From assembly GCF_008831285.2 (NCBI RefSeq), contig NC_045149.1, positions 21,644,535 to 21,708,534 on the forward strand: a stretch of DNA of 64,000 nt. The letters run 5' to 3'. The position numbers and the translations under genes were made by a program. This stretch comes from Nymphaea colorata. Its lineage: Eukaryota > Streptophyta > Magnoliopsida > Nymphaeales > Nymphaeaceae. Below are positions 58,600 through 64,000 of the stretch, piece by piece. The notes under the pieces are model-generated. The model worked only from the letters and a program-made list of their open reading frames with translations, was not told the DNA's origin and searched no databases. Every line of letters starts with the position of its first letter. Position 1 is the stretch's first letter.

Positions 58600-59696
58600 A
58601 TGGATTTGGACTCCGTGTACAAAGAGATTGCAGACATAATGAGCTTCTCTGAGGAGATGGAGGAGGCGCTGCAGCCCCATGCTAGGGCTTATGTCACCGA
58701 CACCAGGTCCATGCTCCACACCCCAGCTGACATCTACGAGCATCCCAACTCCTACTCCTTCGTAGTAGACATGCCGGGCGTGGAACCCCAAGATGTCAAG
58801 GTATTATTCATGGGCTTCAGACATCATTTTCCAAGTCATATTCACTAATACAGAGAGTTTCAGCGTGATGAAACAGTTGCGTTGTACAAACGAATAGTTT
58901 TGTGAAAGAATCTTGTATGCATTCTCTGGTGTAGAAGAAATTGTGCACTGTTCTACCACTCTACTTAATGATCACAATACCACTGATCACTTTTATAATA
59001 ACAAAGTTCAAAATCTAAAACGCGCTTTTTAAAATTTCCCACCTCCCTTTTGAGGGTGCATATATATTGCTTGCACCATCCTCCTGATGCATGCATTCTC
59101 TTATGATGATTTATATAGCTTTAGTGATTTATATATGGTTTTGACTAAATTTAAATTTAGCTACTAACATTGATATTTGCGTTTTTCAATATAGCTAAAA
59201 CAAATATATCTCGATTAGTTTCAGATCAGCTAAATTAGAACTATGTTAATTTGGAGCGACTTAGTTATGTTTCTCCAGTAGATCCGTTGTCAAGCATGCC
59301 TGATGCTTCTTGCTTCTTATAAGTTCTTTGCAAGTCTAATCCTGTTCAAACCACACACCACCTTTTCCTTTTTCTCTCCTTTTCCTTGATCTTGTTCAGG
59401 TGAGAGTAGACGATGGCATTCTTCACGTATCAGGCAGGAGAAAGAAGAAGGCCGGAAAAGATGAAGGGGAACGTGATGAGGAGGAGAAGGAGGAGGACAA
59501 GAAGGTAGTGAGGGTGTTAAGGCAGGAGAGGAAGAGGAGGGCCAGGTTTGTGAGGAAGTTCCACCTCCCAGAGGATGCAGATGAGGAGGCCATGGAGGCG
59601 TCTTACAGGCACGGCGTGCTGACTGTAACAGTGAAGAAGGAGGCCAAGGAAGAGGAGCCACCAAAGACCAAGGTCATCACTATACCAGTCTCGTAG
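58600..59696 (+). CDS. Small heat-shock protein (HSP20), cytosolic class II-like
   Basis: Two exons, 58600-58800 (donor AAG|GTATTA) and 59400-59696 (acceptor TTCAG), join in phase 0 to 165 residues. The alpha-crystallin domain spans about residues 41-150. It includes TPADIYEHPNSYSFVVDMPG, VRVDDGILHVSG, RFVRKFHLPEDAD and the signature GVLTVTV. A C-terminal I-T-I gives the I-x-I motif used in oligomer assembly. RAYVTDTRSM before the domain resembles class II (YVRDAKAM). No signal or transit peptide is visible, so the protein is probably cytosolic, acting as an ATP-independent holdase during heat stress. Unusual points are the intron inside the domain and a strongly acidic/basic insertion (about residues 83-103, rich in D, E and K). 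The 5' leader has a CAG/GAA-rich repeat. Confidence 0.93.
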
Positions 59697-60568
59697 CTTC
59701 AACGTGGGCACAGCGAGAAGCACGAAGAAATCGAGCTCTTCAGTGAAGAAACTTGAGGTCGACGTCGAGTTAAAAAAAGTGAATGTTTCTTTCAATTGCC
59801 AGTAGTACTCCTGAGGAGGTTCTAGAGTGGTAGTTAGTCTTCATGGTAAACATGGTATAGGCATTGTTGCAGAAATATTAAGACTGTAGACAAATTTGTG
59901 CTGAAGTTGACGGAAATGAATGATAATTTAGATGTTAGTGCTTTTTCATCTTTAATTTCTGTGTTTTAATATATCGATCAACTAAAATTTCGTGCGTTTG
60001 CAGTTCAATTGAATAAAGTTCGTAAAGTTCATAAGAATACTATGATTGTAGTTCGACCAGTCCAGTTACACTGTGCTTTTAGGTTAATCAAATATTTTAT
60101 AATTTTTATCAAATACTTTATGAAGAACTAATCTGTCGGCCCAAAAAAATATTTTGTCGTTCCCGATGTCATGTATCTTTCAGGTTTTTTTTTTTTTTTG
60201 GTCTTTTTAAAGTTCGCTGTCATTCCCACAACAGAAAGCCAGCAAATTAAGTAGCCTTGTCTAGAATTCATACTTTTTGTCAATTCTCGAGTTAAAGTTC
60301 CCTAAAGCGTTTGAGTATAGCACTTGATCAGATTTAAAAATAAATCCAGTTTCAAATCCACTTTAAATCTGAGATAAATCTGGATGAAGTCTGGCATACA
60401 AATTCATATCGGAACCCATTTGAATGTACTTTCTAATCCATATCGACCTCCTAACTCACTCAGTTGAATCCCACATCCTGGTATAGCCTACTTCATTTGC
60501 ATTCTTATACCGTAAGACATGACTGTACTTCTACATTTTGAGACCGTTTGGGTCTTCAGATCGGATGT

Positions 60569-60593
60569 TCGACCCGACCCGACCCGACCCGAG
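60569..60593. repeat. (CCCGA)n pentanucleotide run
   Basis: Four consecutive cccga-type units (gacccgacccgacccgaccc) stand in an AT-rich neighbourhood, followed to about 61000 by degenerate 'gagttgagtcgag' words. Confidence 0.85.
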
Positions 60594-61029
60594 TAGTTAA
60601 TTGTTTGTCTCTGGAGGCTAGAAGGCAATGCAAATGGTTAGCAAGAGTTGATAGAGTGACATGTGGTTGAGCCAAACAGTCCAACCCTTGAATCTGAGTG
60701 GGGCTAAACTGAACTCGAATCCAAACAATATCTGACACAAATATGTGACTTCGACATGAATTGCTAGATAACCGGGTCACTAGGTTAGCGAGTTGGTTTG
60801 TCGACTCAGTAAATTGACTCGGTTGAGTATTTAAATTACCGTAATGTAAATTACCGCAGTTGAATCGAGTGAGTTAGGGCCGAGTTAAGCTGAGCTGGAG
60901 GTGAATCAAGCTGAGTCAAGGGCAAGTCAAGGCTTGATTCATGGTTGGATTTGTTGGCGATCCGAGCTGACTTGGGCGATTCCCTAGTTAGCCTGGTGAG
61001 TTTGTTAATTATGTTTTGGATGGCATCCT

Positions 61030-64000
61030 CGTTTAACCTAGCTTTCTAAAAACTTGTTTATAAACCATAAAAATGAGTTTTAAAATTTTGACTTATTTGT
61101 TTAGGCCAAACAATAAAAAAACCTAGTTTTTGAGAATAATGAGGGGGGCCGGGGTTTTCACTCCCTTTTACAAAATTAAGTTTTGTCAAAATTAGGTTTT
61201 TCGTAGACTTGCTTTTGATGGTACCAAAAAAAAAAAAATACATAGCCCGCTCCACCGTGAAGGGGCCAGAAATTTGTAGCTAAAAAGTATAAATATAAGA
61301 AATGTCCGATTTGACGTGCACTAATATGCACGAATTCATCTCTAAATAAAATAAATTAAATGAGTCCCCGTGGATAACTGCTCATTCAATCCCACACATA
61401 GTTCTGTCACTGACTTCCCTATTGCTCAATATTGTTTATGATTTTCATATTCTAACCGCTGTCATGGTTTCACTTTTATAATCGTCATTACATAAAATAG
61501 GAAGCTGAAATAATAGGCAGCAGGAAAAGCCTTCAAGTGGGTTCATTCAAGACTCTAAATGTGTTTTCTTCGTAATCTTTGCATTATTCAGGTTGGAAAG
61601 CGAATCCAATGTAGGCCAACAGTGACAAAATGGAAACTAAATATGATGTTGACGGTAGGTTCGGAGTTAGAAAACTTTAGCTAAGAAGCAATACCAACAT
61701 GAAAATAAAAAGATTGCTCAATAATGTAAATAAAATTTTTCGTTTATAATTTTGAAAAATTCTAATTTGGCCTCTATCCTCTGTAAAACATTTTAATAAC
61801 ATAACTGGCCTTTCAGAAATTTCATAACATTTATCACTTTCTGCTTCTCAAGAAAGAAAAAAAATCCCGACACTCTGCTCGTCCCGTCACATTTCAATTC
61901 GTGGTGACAGATGTTCGGGACAAGACCCAGGGGACCCAATTTGGCAGGGACCCACCATGTTCAAAACATGCTGACAGATTTTATGAGGCAACTTATTTTT
62001 CAACCAAGTCTACGGCCGTCGCTAGGCTCGCTCGGTGTCGGAACCAACCCATTGTGGAACAGTCGGAGTTCGACATACACAATTTGGATAGTTAACCAGG
62101 CAAACGGGTTGAATCCGCTCTTTGACGTCGTTTCCGAATTTTTCAATTAAGCTCCACCGAAGATAAGCTTATTATTGAATATCTTAAGAAAAAAATACAA
62201 TCATAATCCTATATTAACAAATAAAATCACCAATTATGTCGGACCTGGTCGGGTCGAGTTATAACCTGCTTACTCTTTAATAAAACGGGTTCGATATAAT
62301 GTTTGATATAATGTTTGAGAAGTTGTTTGATAGCATGGACACTCTCTTATTGTTTCATAAATCTACCTTAAAGAATAGAGACGAATCCAACATTGCATGT
62401 TTACCTCCATCTCTTAAACATATTTAAGAAACACCCACAAAGTATCTATACTGTTAAACAGCCTCTTATGACTTGTTTGATCTTGAGTTGAAGTCAGCCT
62501 GCCTACAAGGTTGGCCTCAGTTCCGACAGGGCTGGGTTTAGCCTAAACTGAACCAGATGCAGCCCTAGCCAAGTCAAGTCGAACCAATAATGAAGCTACT
62601 TGTTGGCTGGGGTGGGCCACTGCCCGCACCGGCTCATCAAAAAATGCTTTGTAACGTCTCAACATCACATGACTGTAATTCTAAAGTTATATGTAGTAGC
62701 CACACCAGATTTGTGTCACCAATGCAAGTGCTCCACGGCTAAAAAATTCTGAGTCTGCCAATGAGTCGAACCATTGCCCAAGGAGAGCCATGAACGAGCT
62801 TCACTCTCGGCCATGCCGAGCATTTACTGAGTCGTATAAAGTTGAACACCGGCAATGGCGAAGGTGGGTCCGAGAGCAAAGTGGCATCGTTGAACACGCA
62901 ACTGCTGGGTCCCCATGAAAAGTAAAGGCGTCTGAGGAAGGCCCCGCAGCCATGAAAACACCTTTAGCACATGTTGGAAAGCCCATGTGGGAGCAATTTA
63001 ATGGCGTCACTTCCTGCGACGATTGCAGAAAGATATCAGAGGCGATTCTGGTGAGCAATAAGGGAAGGAAATAATAATTGTCAACAATTAGAAAAAGTCT
63101 TTTAATTGGTATGAAGATTGCGGGGAATCTTATCTTCTGAGGCCCACTGGATTCGATGTATTCTCTCTGATCTCAGCTCTAAGCCTGTTTGATCTGAGCT
63201 TCCGTCCAAACTGCCTTCTGATCATTGGAGGCAGACGCTTCGTGTCCCTCTTCACTTGTCTAAAAAGTTTATGAGAGAAGCTCGCTTTCATTGTAATGAG
63301 AAGATTATCTGCACATGGAAATTGAGAGCTTGATTGTGTCGGGATGTGTTTCTTATGCTCTGCGGAAATGTGAACAATAAGCGTTTCTTAGCAATTTAAA
63401 CAGGGAAGATTGCAGATGTCTCTTTCTTTTGTCAGTGGTTTGCTTCTCCCTTGCTTCACTTGCTTTATTATGTACCCCCTTGTCTCTAAATAATGTCCTC
63501 CACCAAAACTATCAGTCTGCTTTTACCATTATATCTGTCTGTCTCTCTTTTCATAGAGTTCAAAGGAAATTCATGTCTGAACCTTCTACTGGAGAAGTGT
63601 AGATCTTGATCTCAATTTAATAGGCTTCACGAGATCTCAATTTAATAGGCTTCCTCGAGGCAAAAAAAAAAAAAAAAAAGCAAGTTGGTGGGTCATTATT
63701 TTTGCTGTGTTGTCCTGTACTCCTGTCTTGAGGAAGGCCAGCATCTCTTATATCCATTATCTGTCTTCTCGTTACAGATAGTTGAGATTCAGTGCAGCCA
63801 TGGATGTAAATCCTTGTGTTTGGGTGTGAATATCCAGAGCATACGAGAGGACATCGTTTTCAACACCCTGTTGGGTACATCCACCCTTGAACAAAAGTTG
63901 CGCACCCACGGCTTCAGCTTACTATAGTTTCTTTTGTCATAACTTGCAGAGTGTGTGCACGCCTAGCACGCCATTAAAGAACCTGAGAAACAGGCAGTCA
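61030..64000. other. Right end of window, no gene recognised
   Basis: The sequence is mostly AT-rich with degenerate 'tcgggtcgagt' words near 62240-62270. Open frames at 62801-63058 (minus) and 63685-63927 (plus) show no known motif and no convincing splice partners. A gene extending beyond the right edge cannot be excluded. Confidence 0.4.

Overview
The window looks like nuclear DNA of a flowering plant. It is AT-rich, with GT-AG introns and land-plant gene families: a WEB-type coiled-coil protein, an IKU1-like VQ protein, ESCRT-II VPS25, a plant cytosolic small heat-shock protein, and an intron-containing elongator tRNA-Met. Between the genes lie LTR and LINE retrotransposons, hAT-type MITEs and many microsatellites. 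I cannot name the species from the sequence.

Layout. 0.9-3.9 kb: a complete three-exon WEB-family gene (minus). 5.5-7.0 kb: degenerate AT-rich dispersed repeat. 7.18-8.39 kb: a satellite array with a 185-bp period and about 6.5 copies. 8.4-15 kb: gene-poor, with short tandem duplications and a palindromic (CT)n(AT)n(AG)n microsatellite. 15-17.2 kb: a retrotransposon-like piece with a tRNA-iMet-type primer site, including an apparently perfect 489-bp tandem duplication and a nearby inverted piece. 17.8-20.1 kb: a large inverted repeat. It abuts a lone first exon of a PAP/OAS1-type nucleotidyltransferase gene at 20.39-20.62 kb; no later exon is visible. 24.3-24.8 kb: a LINE tail. 28.5-29.4 kb: IKU1-like gene (minus). 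30.3-38.9 kb: gene-poor, with two MITEs, tandem duplications and long AT arrays. 38.9-39.0 kb: tRNA-Met (minus). 41.6-42.7 kb: a three-exon gene for an unrecognised basic-region protein (plus). 44.4-47.8 kb: six-exon VPS25 (minus). 49.1-56.3 kb: a decayed LINE (plus) split by a nearly full-length Copia element (minus, 50842-55940) with a 5-bp target duplication GCCTC. 58.6-59.7 kb: a two-exon HSP20 gene (plus). 59.7-64 kb: no convincing gene.

The genes are independent loci, not an operon or pathway cluster. Their likely roles are cytoskeleton or chloroplast-movement scaffolding (WEB), seed-growth regulation (IKU1-like), endosomal sorting (VPS25), protein homeostasis (HSP20) and translation (tRNA-Met). 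The most unusual material is structural. It includes the satellite with a hairpin in each monomer, the long inverted repeat beside an orphan exon, and the Copia element with TA...TA termini whose LTR carries a roughly 100-codon open frame that continues pol. Two-copy tandem duplications of 32 to 489 bp are also common across the window.
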